Shown here piece by piece: positions 24,167 to 35,933 of a stretch of DNA of 64,000 nucleotides. The position numbers and the translations under genes are program-made. The stretch lies in contig CM026431.1 in the NCBI GenBank assembly GCA_014871385.1, positions 7,747,778 through 7,811,777 of the forward strand, written 5' to 3'. Source of the stretch: Ceratodon purpureus. Taxonomy: Eukaryota; Streptophyta; Bryopsida; Pseudoditrichales; Ditrichaceae. How positions within the stretch are numbered: position 1 is the first letter of the stretch; each line of letters starts with the position of its first letter. The notes beneath the pieces are model-generated. The model was given only the letters and a program-made list of their open reading frames with translations. It was not told the DNA's origin and did no database searches.

Positions 24167-25679
24167 AGATCATTTTTGGTCTTGGATGGGCAACTAGAAG
24201 AATGTTGATGATATTTTTAGATTGGGCATTGATGCATGATCAACTGCAACAAATGAAACAAACATGTAAAGAATCAATTAGCAACTAGGAAAGGAATCAA
24301 ATGATCTTTAAAACCTTCGTATGCATATTGTAAATAAGCAGTAAAAAAAAAAATTGATGTTACAAATGAATGATGAAATGATTTGTATTAGGCTGCACAT
24401 TGATAGACCCCTACATGAGTTTCTACAAGCAATAGACACTTCTATAGCAAATTGAGATTTTTTGAAAACTTAATCCAATTGGACATGGTTGTTGGTTAAA
24501 GATTAGTCTAATTTCTTTCATAAATTTTATAGTGATTATGAGTATTTGGCCAATTTTATTAGTTAGCCAATTTACATTGGGCTTGAATTTTTATTTATTT
24601 AAGAAAAAATTAAAAAATATTCAATAAAATAATGACTTGAACTTTTACGCGGCCTCATTTTCTATAGGGGTAATGGTCCTATAAGGGTGTACAAAAGGAC
24701 CGTCCAAGTGAAAAATTCTCCCCCCCCCCCCCCCCTTTGTTTCCACCACAATTTCGGCACTTTTTACAACTATTTTAATGGGCTACTTAGAAAAAATAGG
24801 TAAACCTATTCATGTACTTTAGTTTTATAGAAAAAAAAATATATTTATTGACCATTTAGTTTTGCCTCTGTGTCCTTTTAATAAAATATACGGAACTGTC
24901 CTATTTTAGAAAAATGGCTACAAGGATTGAGAAGGACAAGTTGTTTATATGCCACTCTCATGAAACTTGCGGTAATGGTAAATGAATGTATAATGGACAT
25001 ATTTTTACCAACGCCAAGTGTTTTGTCCAAATTAGTGCATTACTAGGAATTTTCAAAAGTGGGTTTCTTCAGCTTAATTTACACCATTGAAAATGCTTAT
25101 GAAAATACCAATATAAGGGATTTTTTTTTGCAATTACATATGAATAGTATCATATCTAGGTGCACATATTTGTGAAATTTTAAAATATGTGGTAATTTAC
25201 ATTACATAGTGATAGCCCCACTAAAATACGGAAAGGACTCATAAACGACTTCATGGAAACGGAATGCTCCATGTGTATGAGAAAAGGGAGGGAACCATTC
25301 AAGAAGAAACGTGATGATAAAATGGGACTGGAGGGAAGTCAGCTGGGGGCGACACGTATACAGCGAAGGGAAACAACCTGGGTACTATATAATTATTGCA
25401 GAAGGTGGGGTGCCAGAGTGGATCAGACTTGAATCGAATTGATCATGGGCATGTACATGGGCATAAATTATTGATGGGCATCGGTACATGAGCTGCTGAG
25501 CAGCTGCTGAGCGGGTTTGATTTGTTTTCCAAGTACATCACCCCTGGTTCGACATGTGGTGGTTCCTGGTTGGACCTCGTCGGTATCTCAGGTTTTCGTC
25601 AGAATCTATAGGTTTTCTTTGGAATCTGTAGGTTTTCGTCGGCATCCTTGGGGAATCTCTAGGGAATCTCTAGGGTTTT
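24167..25679. other. AT-rich intergenic region with a 16-bp poly-C run
   Basis: No genes were recognised. A run of 16 C residues occupies 24720-24735, which may mark assembly slippage or a G-quadruplex-capable site on the other strand. Short repeats of GGTTTTCGTCGG/GGTTTTCTTTGG lie near 25590-25650. Confidence 0.5.
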
Positions 25680-26760
25680 TTATTATTAAAAATGAAATAA
25701 AAGGAAATTGAAAATAAAATAATAGATTAAAAATTGGGAGAAAATGTAAGGATGATAAATCTAAATATAAGAATAAAAAATAAAAGATAACGTGATAAAA
25801 AATAAAAGGTAATTGAATGAGATATAAAAGTAAAGGGAATTAGCAATAAAAGTAAGGGAATTCATGGGGTAAAAGAAAAAAGAAATATTAAACGGAAATA
25901 TAAAACAATTAAAGTAAAGAGAAAGTGGAATTAAAATTTGAGGTGGATGGGAATTACAAATAAAAGAACTCGGAATAAATTAAAAAAGAGTAGCGAACAA
26001 ACTATGAAGCTTAAGGAAATCAGAAGGTAACGAGAAGGGAATTGACAATAAGAGCAAAGGAAATGATTAGACGATTTGGAAAACTATAGAAACAATTTAG
26101 TATGAGGGAATGAAAATAAAAATGGAAATCATAAATAAAAGGAAAGGGAATGAATAAATAAAAGAGAGGAGAAATGAAAAATAAAAGAAAACGGTGATGT
26201 GGAAGGAAAAGAGAGGGGAATTAATTGTAAAAGCAAGGGGAATTATGTGAATAAAAGAAAGGCCTTCACTCGAAAAAAAATAAAAAACCAAAATAAAATA
26301 AAAGAGGACTAAGATATTAAAGGAAATGGAAAATAAAATAAAAAAAATAAAAAATAAAGCCAGTGAGGCTATTGTGTAAATTTTAATATCAAAAATGAAG
26401 ATCAAGAAATGAAAAGAATATTCCATTTCAAAGAATTTATATAATAAAGGAAGATGAAATTATATTTACTTATGATGAAGAAATTTGTAGTAAATGGACG
26501 GGCAATTAAAAAACAAAATAAAAGAGAATAAGAAGGAAAAGAAAGGGAGTGAGAGTCCATCTTTGTAAAAGAAACTTGAACTAAAATAGAAGGAAATAGA
26601 AAATAAAAGAAACAATATTTAATTGTGAGAGAAGAGGAATTTAATAAAAGAAGAAAGTAATTAAAAATAAAAGAGTTAGGAATAAGAACGAAAATAGAAG
26701 AACTAGATAAACGAATAAGAAGTGGGGATTACTAACAAGAGAAAATAAACTTAAAACTTA
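25680..26760 (+). repeat. Purine-rich low-complexity tract
   Basis: For over 1 kb the plus strand is dominated by A and G in degenerate units like AATAAAAGGAAATTG. The long phenylalanine-rich open frames on the minus strand here are a by-product of that bias and not genes. Confidence 0.75.
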
Positions 26761-27516
26761 AAGGTTTAGAGGGCTATTCTTTACATTCCAGTAAAATCTC
26801 TAAGGTTTAGTTAAATTACTTGAATTTACTAGTAGGAAATGCGCACAATAATATGGTGTTTTATTTTTTTACCATAACAACAAGATATCTTGTTCTTGCA
26901 TGTGGAGGCAATTGAATTAACTCTATCCAAAGATTCAAAGAGTCACGTGGAATATTGAATTGAAGAAAGAGGGTATTACAGACATATCCGAGGAATGATA
27001 CCCGTGGATCACATAGTTAACACCCAGGTATCGGCTCTCATGAGATCCTCGTCATCGTATACCCGGGTACAACAAAAACATCACAACGGTATGACACTAG
27101 TAACAAATGGATATCACCAAGGTACAGCGGGCATTTGGGTTCTTGGGGTTTTGGAAGTGGGTATACACTAACCGCTGGATCAACCGCAGATCAACGGCGG
27201 TGAGGTTGTCTCACACCTCGTGCCTCGACGCCTGTGTTTCCATGCAGAGTTTTCTCTGTGCAACGAAGGACATGGCCGTCAACGAGTTTGCCATGTGCGA
27301 CGAAGGAGATGGCCGTTTTGGGGTGTGCAAGAACGATGAGCTGGGGTATTCGGTGATGGTTTAGGGTAGATCCAGTTTCGATTAGCAAGCGCCTTAGTGA
27401 TTATAGGACTTTGCATGGAATGTTTCCTCTTCTTGAACTTCTTGTTTGCGATCAAGGGTTTCTGCCGAGGACTCTTTCAACAGCAGGGCTCAATCGTTTG
27501 GGTCTTCGTGCTCGCA
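26761..27516. other. Leader region of the broken transposase
   Basis: No separate gene is supported. The sequence changes from AT-rich to balanced composition near 27100, which may be close to the left part of the transposon that carries the next gene. I could not identify its terminal inverted repeat. Confidence 0.3.
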
Positions 27517-30500
27517 ATGGGGGCCTCTAGGTCTAGGTACAGGAGTCGAGAGGAAGCGGCTGAGGCTTCTCGCTTGAGGGTTTCGAGGGAGAAGAGTAGG
27601 AAAATTAGAGCACGTCATCGGAGATTGCAGAGTGAACGATTCAGCCTTGCTCGAGAGCAACAAGCCACATCCACTGATGATACTTTTGTAAACCATCGCG
27701 GACCTGGTAGAGTGACGGATTCTTTCGGTTTGGCAGTAGCGCGAGACGCTGCAAAGCTTGCTTATGTAGTCAATGACCTTACGTGTGGTAGGGGATTAGA
27801 GTATCAAAGAGCGGTTCTTGATAAATTTCTGGAGGAACCATTGTTGAAGCGGGTACTTCGTGATGACGTAGTACAACGTCGAGAGAATCAACATTGTAGA
27901 GTAGTTTGCAATGGCCTGGCCGATGCATGGAAAGAGCTCAAATTCGGTGTTGGAAGGGATCGGCGTCTTGCTCGCAATGTTCTTGAGGCAGCAATGATAT
28001 CTGTAAGGGACAACATGGCTGCCGAGGCCGCAGCGAAATGTATTGGCCTGAATAGGCGAACCATCAGGAGAGCCGTGAGTCGTCGGCGATCATTGCATGC
28101 TGGAGAGCATGGTGCAGTCTGGGCAAAAGGAGATCGAAAGAAGAGAAGCGACACGTTGCCTGAAGGCACAGTTAATGCCGTTGTTGCTTGGTGGACAGAG
28201 GAAACGCGTGTGAGCCCGCAAAAGAAGGACGTCCAGCAGAAGCGCATCGGTGTGAAGAAATTCATTTCACACGAAGGACACTGGTTGGAAGAGAGCCAGG
28301 CAAGATTCGAACAATTTTAATGCTTTCCGTTTTCTGTGTTGTATGTTTTTCATTCCGGTTGATAGCAGGAATGGGAAGGGGCTCTCTGAAATTCCGACCT
28401 TAGTTTCCGGCGCTCTGAAATTCGGACCTTAACCGATCTCAAAAATCCTTGGCCGAAACCTACATTCCTTTCAAACTCCGCGGTCTTGTCTCTGGAATTC
28501 TTAGGGTCCTCTGTATCTTGACTGTAGATTTCAGGATTATAGGATCCGTCTGAGAGCTTCCTTAAATTGTAGCCTCCTTTGATGCCATTAACGGATGTAT
28601 ACCTAGCCCAGCAAATTCTAGAAAGGATCCTCTTGATACCTCCAACTATAGATAGTCTTGACAGGATACGGCATTCCTGAATGAGGACTCCCATGGCTTC
28701 GAATTGGAGAGCTTCATGTTGTTTGGAAAAGGATAATTTCATGTTTCCTGAATTCCACTTCTTCATTCCGGGAGTTCGGAGTTTCATGTTTCCTGAATTC
28801 AGGGTCTTGATCCCGTGAGTTCAGAGTTCCAAGGTTTCCTGAATTCAGAGACTTGATTCCGTGAGTTCAGAGTTTCATGTTCACCAGAACAAGATAGTCC
28901 GGAAAGAATATATGATACCTGAATTTAAAGAAACGAGGGTTATATATGACCAGGATTGGATATAGGATCTGTTTCTTGAGTTCATGGTATTACATTACTT
29001 TACTTTTGTGAACCGCGTTATTGGATTCCTTGGTATGTTCTAACTTTTTCGGTTTCTTTTTTTTTCTTAAAGCCTACTGTAGTAGACCACTTTTGTATCC
29101 CTGAGATACCATACAACATTTATGCTCTATCAATTGTTGGAGTAAATACTCTGTAATATTAGCACTGGAGATCATTCACAGCTGTTCTTGTCCAATTTGC
29201 GTGAGATTTGCATTAGTGGATCCATTGCGATTGTCAGTATTACAGCTTTCTTTATGAGTTTTTTATCTTGATTTTTGGGGCTGGCCTTATCGACATTTCC
29301 GCTCACTACTAGCAGTTTCTAACGATGGTACTGATTGAATTCCATGTGACAGTTAGACTTCTACAGCCGTTTCAAGGCAGCACACGGTGGACTGAAGGTG
29401 TCGTTTATTTCCTTCCGCCGTCTACGACCATTTTTCGTGATACGTTTACGGGACTTCAACAGCTGCTGCTGTAGGTACCATATGGAGATGTAAGAAATTT
29501 TCATTGGATTTAATAACATGAGATCCTCGAAGTTCCATTTCCAGTTGGGGAACACATCATGCGACTGTGGCTGTGAAGCAGTGTGCTGCAATACCGATCC
29601 AGTTGGTGAGCAAGTTGGAGTTGTCACATGCCAATTAAAACACCATACGTACAAGAGAGCGACTCACCTCTGGGAACAGAGTTTCTGCCCACGCCCAGAA
29701 GACAGTGAGTGGCACAATCTGAAGTGCCTACGAGGTGAGTGCACAGACTGTGGGTTCCATTTAATCCCGTTGTGTGACAAAGAAATTGATCCTGAAAGTT
29801 CCTCACTCCTAGACTGGCGTCGCTTTGAGATGGTCGAAGCTGGGGTCAATAAGAAAGGCGATCCAAAAAAAGTTGTTCGTCTAGAATATAAGGGCACCTC
29901 AGCTCGGACCTTCCTAGACCATGCGGCCTCAAAGATGGAGCAGTTCGTACTACATCAGCATGTTGCTAAGTGGCAAGACAATGAATTCAGAGCATGCGCA
30001 AACAGTCTAAAACCGGGAGAGATAATGTCACTAGTGGACTTCGCAGAGAATTATAGCTTCAAGGGGCAGGATGAGATACAATCCCAGCATTGGTTTAACT
30101 TATTGTTTGTCGTTGCATTGGCGTCGTCTCAGGGAGTCTGGAGTGTCACCGGGCAGACACGTGGTGTGGTCGGACGGGTGTTCCGCACAGTTCAAGTGCG
30201 CAACAGCTTGGTATTTCGTGGCCAGGTACGTTTTATATTGTAAACTGAAATTTTGAGCTTCTAAATCCGTATTAGCTTCATTTGTTTGCATTAATACTGC
30301 TTGCAATGGTTTCTTAAACGATTCCTGTTTGGATCACATGCTTGACTTCTAGAAAGGTTTTCTTGTGATGGTTTGATCATTCTTACAGTCTATTCGATTT
30401 TTAGATTCTAAGCTCTGGTTGCTCTGCCGTTGAAACGTCATTTTGTTTAACTGTAGGTATCCGTCTCTGACTGTTTGCGAGAGTCTACCTAAGGGATGTG

Positions 30501-31504
30501 CCTTAGAGTGGCACTTTTGGGGCACCGGTCATGGGAAGGGGCCCCATGACGGTGCCGGAGCTTGTTTAAAGCAGAGTATAAGGAAGGAACAGCTTCGTCC
30601 GGGTAGTCGGCAACTGCATTGTGCTGCAGATGTTGTGAATTATCTAAAAACTGCAATGGACCAGCCTAATGCGGCCTACCTTGCTGCCAAGAGAGTTGTA
30701 CAACGACATTTCTATTTGATCGGTAAGACAGAAGTTTCCAGAGCAAACTCTATGGCTGCTAAAACTATCGAAGGGAGTAGGAGTATGCACTCTATTCGAA
30801 GTGTCAGTTCATCCAACAGGGTTTTACTCCAGGGTCGTGATTTTTCCTGTTTCTGTGGGGTTTGCGTTCGTGATGAACCTGGACGTTGTCATAATGCTAC
30901 CCATGTTGAACCATGGAGATTAACGAAACTTGAGCCTGTTGACGGTATTGAAGCTGTCGAGTAAGACCTCCTCGATCAAGATTGGCTTGTGGATGCAGAC
31001 TCTAACGATCTAGCCATGGAGCTGGAGATTGGCGATCATTTTGCTATTTTGGCCGATCCTGACGATCCACAATCTAACGGTGCTGAATTCTTTGTTTTAA
31101 TCTGTACAAAGAAACTTTATATTGTAGAAGATGACAGTGCCATTGATGGATGGGGGGTGACTGTTGACAAGGACGATGAGGTGGTCGAAGGCCTCTACTA
31201 TCACCAGCAGGGTGCAAGGTTAAACTCGTACGTGCTTCTCGAAAGGCCTGGTCCGGCGAGAATTCTTTCTCACTTGGTTTGTGCAAACCAGTTCTCTATG
31301 AATGTACAGAGACACAGGCAGAAGGGTGGCACTGATGTGTACAAACTCAGTGACGGGGCATTAGAGAAGATTCAAGAAGTTATCCAAAAAAGAGCTGGAG
31401 CAGCTGCACAAGACTCCGATGCATCAGAGGACGAGATTGATGTGGATCATGAGGACTCTGATAATTCAGACTATGACGATGGTTGCTCATTCGATACTGA
31501 GTAG
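27517..31504 (+). pseudogene. Broken DDE-type transposase gene
   Basis: Three exons are visible: 27517-28299, 29353-30225 and 30457-31504. Exon 1 starts at MGASRSRYRSREEAAE, a basic coiled leader, and ends with HWLEESQ before a GC donor (CAG/GCAAGA), so intron 1 is probably GC-AG. Exon 2 carries FRRLRPFFV, a Cys-rich block with CDCGC, ECTDCGF, then VDFAENY and QDEIQSQHW. The next catalytic-type motif SDGCSAQFK is in a shifted frame. Exon 3 has WHFWGTGHGKGPHDGAG. The motif order is that of a widespread family of uncharacterised transposase-like proteins known from animals and plants. In-frame TAA codons lie at 29491 and 30962, and the spacing between the two Asp motifs looks too short. The copy is dead. 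The superfamily name is left open. Confidence 0.75.
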
Positions 31505-31624
31505 TAACTATAGTTCTCTGTTTTTTTCTTTATGAAATGGCTTGGTTGGATTTGGCTTGACCGCTGCTGTTGCTGCTAGTGTAGTTGGTAGTGGCGTTCT
31601 GTAACGACATTCTGATTAATAACA

Positions 31625-31634
31625 GATGTAACAG
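31625..31634. repeat. Left target-site duplication of the giant element
   Basis: GATGTAACAG here is repeated exactly at 58396-58405, directly outside the opposite terminus. Confidence 0.85.
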
Positions 31635-31755
31635 CGGGCATTCTGGTGTGGCAGCGGCGAGCACTGAGCAGTGAGCGGTGAGCAGCCAAAAAACGCACCG
31701 GGGGTCAAAAGTGAGCAGACAAAAAACGCACCGGGGACCCTATGACCGTGGAAAA
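31635..31755 (+). repeat. Left terminal inverted repeat of the giant element
   Basis: Of the outer ~40 bases about 30 match the inverted right end, and the following ~65 bases match almost perfectly. It contains GAGCAGTGAGCGGTGAGCAG and two copies of AACGCACCGGGG spaced about 36 bp apart. These sub-terminal repeats are candidate transposase binding sites. Confidence 0.85.
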
Positions 31756-31932
31756 AATTACCCCCGGGGTTCCTATAAACCTATGAGCGAATGAAGTTGA
31801 AAAATGAAATTTAGACACCAAGATTCGAGAATCCGCAAAATATATATAATGAAAAAAAATTGTACATACTAAAAATGATTCTTAGAATCACCGGGGGGGG
31901 CTGTCACTGTTCTCGGAATTGGAAGGCTTAGG

Positions 31933-32541
31933 CTACTCATTATCCTCTACCCAATCAAAATCTTCCTCTAAGAAAGCCGATGGTCCGGGAGCTCCATTGC
32001 CAAAATCAACAACGTTGTCCGTAGAAGTCCATGTTGATCTGAGTCTTGGAATGTAGTAATGAAACAGCTCGGGTTCTAGACATGATATCCCGGAAGCACT
32101 CTCAACACGCCTGAGTGTGCGAACGTCGTCCTCGGTCCAGTCTATCTGGCCTCGATTTGATCGGATCACTTGACGAAGCTGCTGGACGTCAGAGAACATG
32201 TCCACCTCCTTACCATGCCGTCGATCTTTGAACTTGTCGGTCACTCTCGAAACGAACTCCCTCAGCTCCCAATTATGCCATGGTAACCCGTCCTGCATCC
32301 AGTGGAAGAAGAAGGGTAAGTGAGGTACACAATCTTGCAGAAAATGCAAACACCTAACTTAAACCGAAGGGAGTAAAGTAAATTCAAAGATATTCAAATC
32401 AACAGAAGAGGCAATGAATCGAACCCGGAGCATTTCTGAAGTTGGAGGCATCGAAGACTTGATCTCCTCTCGTAACGAGGTATGGCTAGTGGACGAGGAT
32501 TGAACATGCTGGGCAGAGGGGGGAGACTGATCCATGACCAC
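31933..32541 (-). CDS. Hypothetical acidic protein, two exons, element cargo
   Basis: Exons 32541-32425 and 32292-31933 join in phase across a 132-bp GT-AG intron to give 158 residues. The N-terminus is serine/threonine-rich. The body begins DGLPWHNWELREFVSRVTDK and contains an aromatic/acidic C-terminus ending FDWVEDNE. No domain is recognised. It is the first gene inside the left terminus and reads towards it. Upstream, at about 32832, is a palindromic TCGGATCCGA copy of the element-wide motif, which may sit in a promoter shared with the divergent gene at 33009. Confidence 0.5.
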
Positions 32542-33008
32542 GGTGTTTGCAAGAGAATGAGAGGAACGATGAATTGAAGCTTAGGTCTGCAATGTAATTC
32601 TGAAAACAAGCTAAGGGGCTGGGAGAGAGAAGGAGCAATGCGTTTGTATGAGGTACCTCCTAGCAACTAATAAGAGGCTCAGCCAACGGTGGAGGAAACC
32701 AATCATAAATATTAGCTCTTAAGTGGAGGATAATCAAAACAATTTTGGCGGCCATGGCACATTGAAATAAACACACACGTACGGATATACTGAATGCCTT
32801 ACCCTTCAACATCTTAGTCTTCCAAAACATGATGTCGGATCCGACAGTCAAAAACTGGACTACAATGTTATTGAGGTACTGCGCATTAATGTGTGAGTTT
32901 AGGGTTAACCTCTTTGGATTTGGAGGATGTGATCTCAAGTTTGTCTCTCTTGTGTTATCACTTTTTTTTGTGATTCGTTTTTAGCCTCCTTAGTTTGAGA
33001 ATTGTAGA

Positions 33009-33629
33009 ATGGACTTCGCAGTGATCACCGACTTGTTCAGCCAGAGTTGGGTCACGCCCGAGTCAGCGATGGCTGAGCTCTTTCCAGACCTCATGCCCGA
33101 GTTGCATCGAGAATACATTGAGAACTCGGACTGGTGCTATGACTACATGACGCTGCTTGAGAACCTGCGACAAAGAGGTGATCGATGGGTGCTGCTGATT
33201 GATTCCATGCCAGCATGGTCGGCGTATGTGGTGGCTTTCAAAGAGTCGCGAGATGCAAGGAAGCGGAAAGACGAGTGGGGTACAGGTATGGTTCATGCAT
33301 ACTGGACTGAGGCCCTCACGTTGTTTATGACAGACCGGGTTATCCCATTTGAGATTGACGAGAAACTTGTAGAAATGGAGCTCCGGGATCTTTCATTGCA
33401 GCAGAAGGTACTTTTGCGTGACCACCTGCGAAATAGTTACACCATGGAGGTGATGGGCCCTCCTACGGGCTACAGCATTGGCCAGTCCTCCATCTCTGGA
33501 CCAGGGTCTTCATCCAACGAGAGGAAAGTGTTTCCTAAGTATTGGGCACCACGAGCACTGCGTTGCGGTCTTCTCTCGTGGCCTTTGCGAAGGAAGGTGC
33601 ATCTCAACGCGGTGCTTGGAAAGCGATAA
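33009..33629 (+). CDS. Hypothetical protein, element cargo
   Basis: This is a single open frame of 206 codons starting at the first ATG after a T-rich leader. It is acidic and rich in Trp and Tyr in the first 150 residues (DWCYDYMTLLENLRQRGDRW, AYWTEALTLFM), then becomes serine/glycine-rich and basic. I recognise no domain. It diverges from the 31933-32541 gene, and the palindromic motif at 32832 lies between them. The last ~40 residues look lower in coding quality, so an unseen splice near 33,410 is possible. Confidence 0.45.
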   Translation: MDFAVITDLFSQSWVTPESAMAELFPDLMPELHREYIENSDWCYDYMTLLENLRQRGDRWVLLIDSMPAWSAYVVAFKESRDARKRKDEWGTGMVHAYWTEALTLFMTDRVIPFEIDEKLVEMELRDLSLQQKVLLRDHLRNSYTMEVMGPPTGYSIGQSSISGPGSSSNERKVFPKYWAPRALRCGLLSWPLRRKVHLNAVLGKR

Positions 33630-34467
33630 TGAAAACAAGGTTCGTGTAATCCTTTCATTCAATGTTTTTGCCGTAGCAACTCTCAGGCTCTACGATAGAT
33701 ATTGTCATGGTCAACGTGGTTGCTAATTAAAAATGTCTACTTAATGTTGCAGTTGAGGGAGTAGTTTCAATTATCACTTAGTTTGTTATATGCCAAGAAT
33801 TTTATATGAATTGCGTATTCAGTGGTGGGCAAATGGATTGTTGCATTTTAGGGATTTACGCCAAAGTCGAGTTGATTACATCAAGGTGACATCCCTCATC
33901 AACTTAAAGTTTGAAATTGGCATTTTTTCATGTAACATTCTATTAAATTTAGGCTGGTAGAACTAGAGTGGGGAAATCGGATTAATGCTTAAATTCTACT
34001 AATGCGGCCAGGCGCTCTTAAGTGGAGTATACTAGTATGTATAAAGCTCTCATGATGATTGAGGATATGATTTACGACTAATTAAAGGCTGGAACTATAC
34101 TTCAACAGTGGATAGCCTTCAGAAGGCATGTATGTCCTGAACTGCATTGGTAGTAAAGAATTGCACTTGTGAACTATGATTCATGAAAATGGCCCAGTGT
34201 TTCTCATCATTCAGAAGGGATGCATCCAAACATCTACTTTCATATACTGTAGACTAGATGAATGTGAATCACACCACTTTTAGAGTTTTGGTAGCAATCT
34301 GAAGATGACTTCCTACTTCAAAGTGGGGGTTACCAAGGGTGAGCTAAATTTGGGGTCAGCAAATTAGATAATGAGCTCTAACCGTGTGTCGGATCCGATA
34401 GAGAAAAATTGCCTCACCATGATCTCTCCGATGTTGAGTTATAGTTGCCTCGCAGCAGATACCCTCT
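33630..34467. other. Non-coding spacer
   Basis: No gene is supported. A single degenerate copy of the element-wide motif (TGTCGGATCCGATA) is at about 34395. Confidence 0.4.
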
Positions 34468-34487
34468 AGGTGAACCCTGGCGGTTAC
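34468..34487 (+). repeat. Direct repeat bounding the captured UVR8 segment, left copy
   Basis: AGGTGAACCCTGGCGGTTAC recurs with one mismatch at 35847-35866. The two copies bracket the UVR8-like fragment. Confidence 0.7.
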
Positions 34488-34878
34488 AGAAAGATTTAAA
34501 GAGGGTATTTATTTATTTACTTATTTTTTGCATACCTATATACTTCACCCTGGGTTGAGATCGCAAGACAATGGCTGTCACCGCAAGCCATGTGTTTGAT
34601 CTCAAGGCCCTGAAGAACCCTGATAGGATGGGGCAAAAACAAGTCGCTCGAGTTCCCGTGTCCAAGTCGGCCAAAGTCTCCCCTGTGAACAGGCGAGCTG
34701 TTACTAGGTCAATATTACAATTCACGCGCAGGACAAAGCATCAAAGCCCATACAACAGCTCAATTGCAAATCCATTACTCCAAAAATGAACCAGAAAATT
34801 CCATCAAAAATATTTTTGGACTGCAAAGAAATCAACCTAATTTGAGCTTCACAGCTACAAAAGAAGTACCGAACTCAC

Positions 34879-35273
34879 CATCCCCAACTATACACCGTCC
34901 TGATTGCATCAGAGCGCGCTGTTGTATGATCGGCACCACATGTAATGGCCGAAACTTCACAATCACCAAGAGCACTCACAATGGTCGGCAAGTCGCGGTC
35001 TGTGGCATCGCCATGGCCTAGCTGCCCATCTTCGCCGCGACCCCAAGAGCATACTATGCCTCCAACTGCAAGCTCACATTGTAACCCATCGTGAGCCTCA
35101 CGGTTCAAGTGCTCAAGAATTGAAAACTAATAACCAGAATAACAAACTTCACTAAGAAAATTGCAAAAGGACGTTACCAAGCAGAGCCACTGTATGGTCA
35201 CAACCCTGCGAGAATCGCCCCTCGGCCCCGGTGCTTTGCTAGGGTTGCCGTAGTTCATTGACATATCTTCCAT
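34879..35273 (-). pseudogene. Captured 5' fragment of a UVR8-like RCC1-repeat gene, frameshifted
   Basis: On the minus strand an exon from 35273 (MEDMSMNYGN) to 35178 leads to an exon 35065-34879. Together they read CDHTVALL-V-GGIVCSWGRGEDGQLGHG and then ITCGADHTTA and VYSWGW. The GRGEDGQLGHG blade and the YSWGW end are diagnostic of the UV-B receptor UVR8 and its close relatives. UVR8 is a seven-bladed beta-propeller of about 440 residues, and only the first blades are present. One extra G in exon 1 (GCAGGGTTGTGAC for GCAGGTTGTGAC) shifts the frame. The last exon still has a donor GTGAGT but nothing follows. Upstream sequence to 35850 probably came along as promoter and 5' leader. It is a Pack-MULE-style host gene capture and not expected to be functional. 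Confidence 0.75.
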
Positions 35274-35846
35274 GTTTTCTATCTACAGGAGCATAAAATT
35301 CAAGCAAAATTCTCTAGTGAAGTTTGAAGACTCCTTCCAATTGCTAAACTAAGACCCAAATTCTGAACAGCCCCTGCACTCTCGCAGGTAAACCCGTCAT
35401 CCCAACACATAAAGACCGTTTCTTAGTTACATGTTCGCGAACGAATGTGCGCGAGTCTGTCATCTGCTGGAAGAATCCAAACCACCCAATGCCGCGTCAG
35501 TGAGTAACTCCACACCCGCTTCAAACCCATCTCCCGCACCGCGCTATGGCTACCAAACTGGTCACTAATTCCGCCCGTCGACGTAACCTAAATCGAACCA
35601 CCTTAATCAATCAGAAAAAAAAACATGGTTCCATTGATTCTTAGATAAGTCCAATGGCACGATCACGAGCACAATCCCTGGCTCCCGCAACCAGAGCCCA
35701 AAAACTTCAAACACAACGTCTGACACCGAAACTGGGCAATGATTCGGCTCAGAGGTAACCTGTGGCGGAAGAGGATGCACGCGTTTGACTGAGTCCTGGA
35801 AGGCGAAGAGGAGGGTGGAGTGACAGCCCACGAAACGAAATCATCA

Positions 35847-35866
35847 AGGTGAACCCCGGCGGTTAC
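35847..35866 (+). repeat. Direct repeat bounding the captured UVR8 segment, right copy
   Basis: AGGTGAACCCCGGCGGTTAC, 19 of 20 bases identical to 34468-34487. It overlaps the left arm of the GC hairpin module that begins at 35854. Confidence 0.7.
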
Positions 35867-35933
35867 TCTAATGAGCCCAAAACATCAGAAAAATCCGTCA
35901 GATGGATTTTGAGATTTGGAAGAACCGCCGGGG
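35854..35933. repeat. GC-hairpin module 1 (CCCCGGCGGTT ... AACCGCCGGGG)
   Basis: Perfect 11-bp arms at 35854-35864 and 35923-35933 enclose ~58 bp that include TCCGTCAGATGG, a variant of the element-wide motif. Related modules are at 39302-39381 and 42916-42995. Confidence 0.7.

Noticed and set aside
26097-26426. Phenylalanine-rich membrane-like minus-strand frame
   Set aside because: It arises from the purine-rich tract; there is no sequence complexity and no start context.
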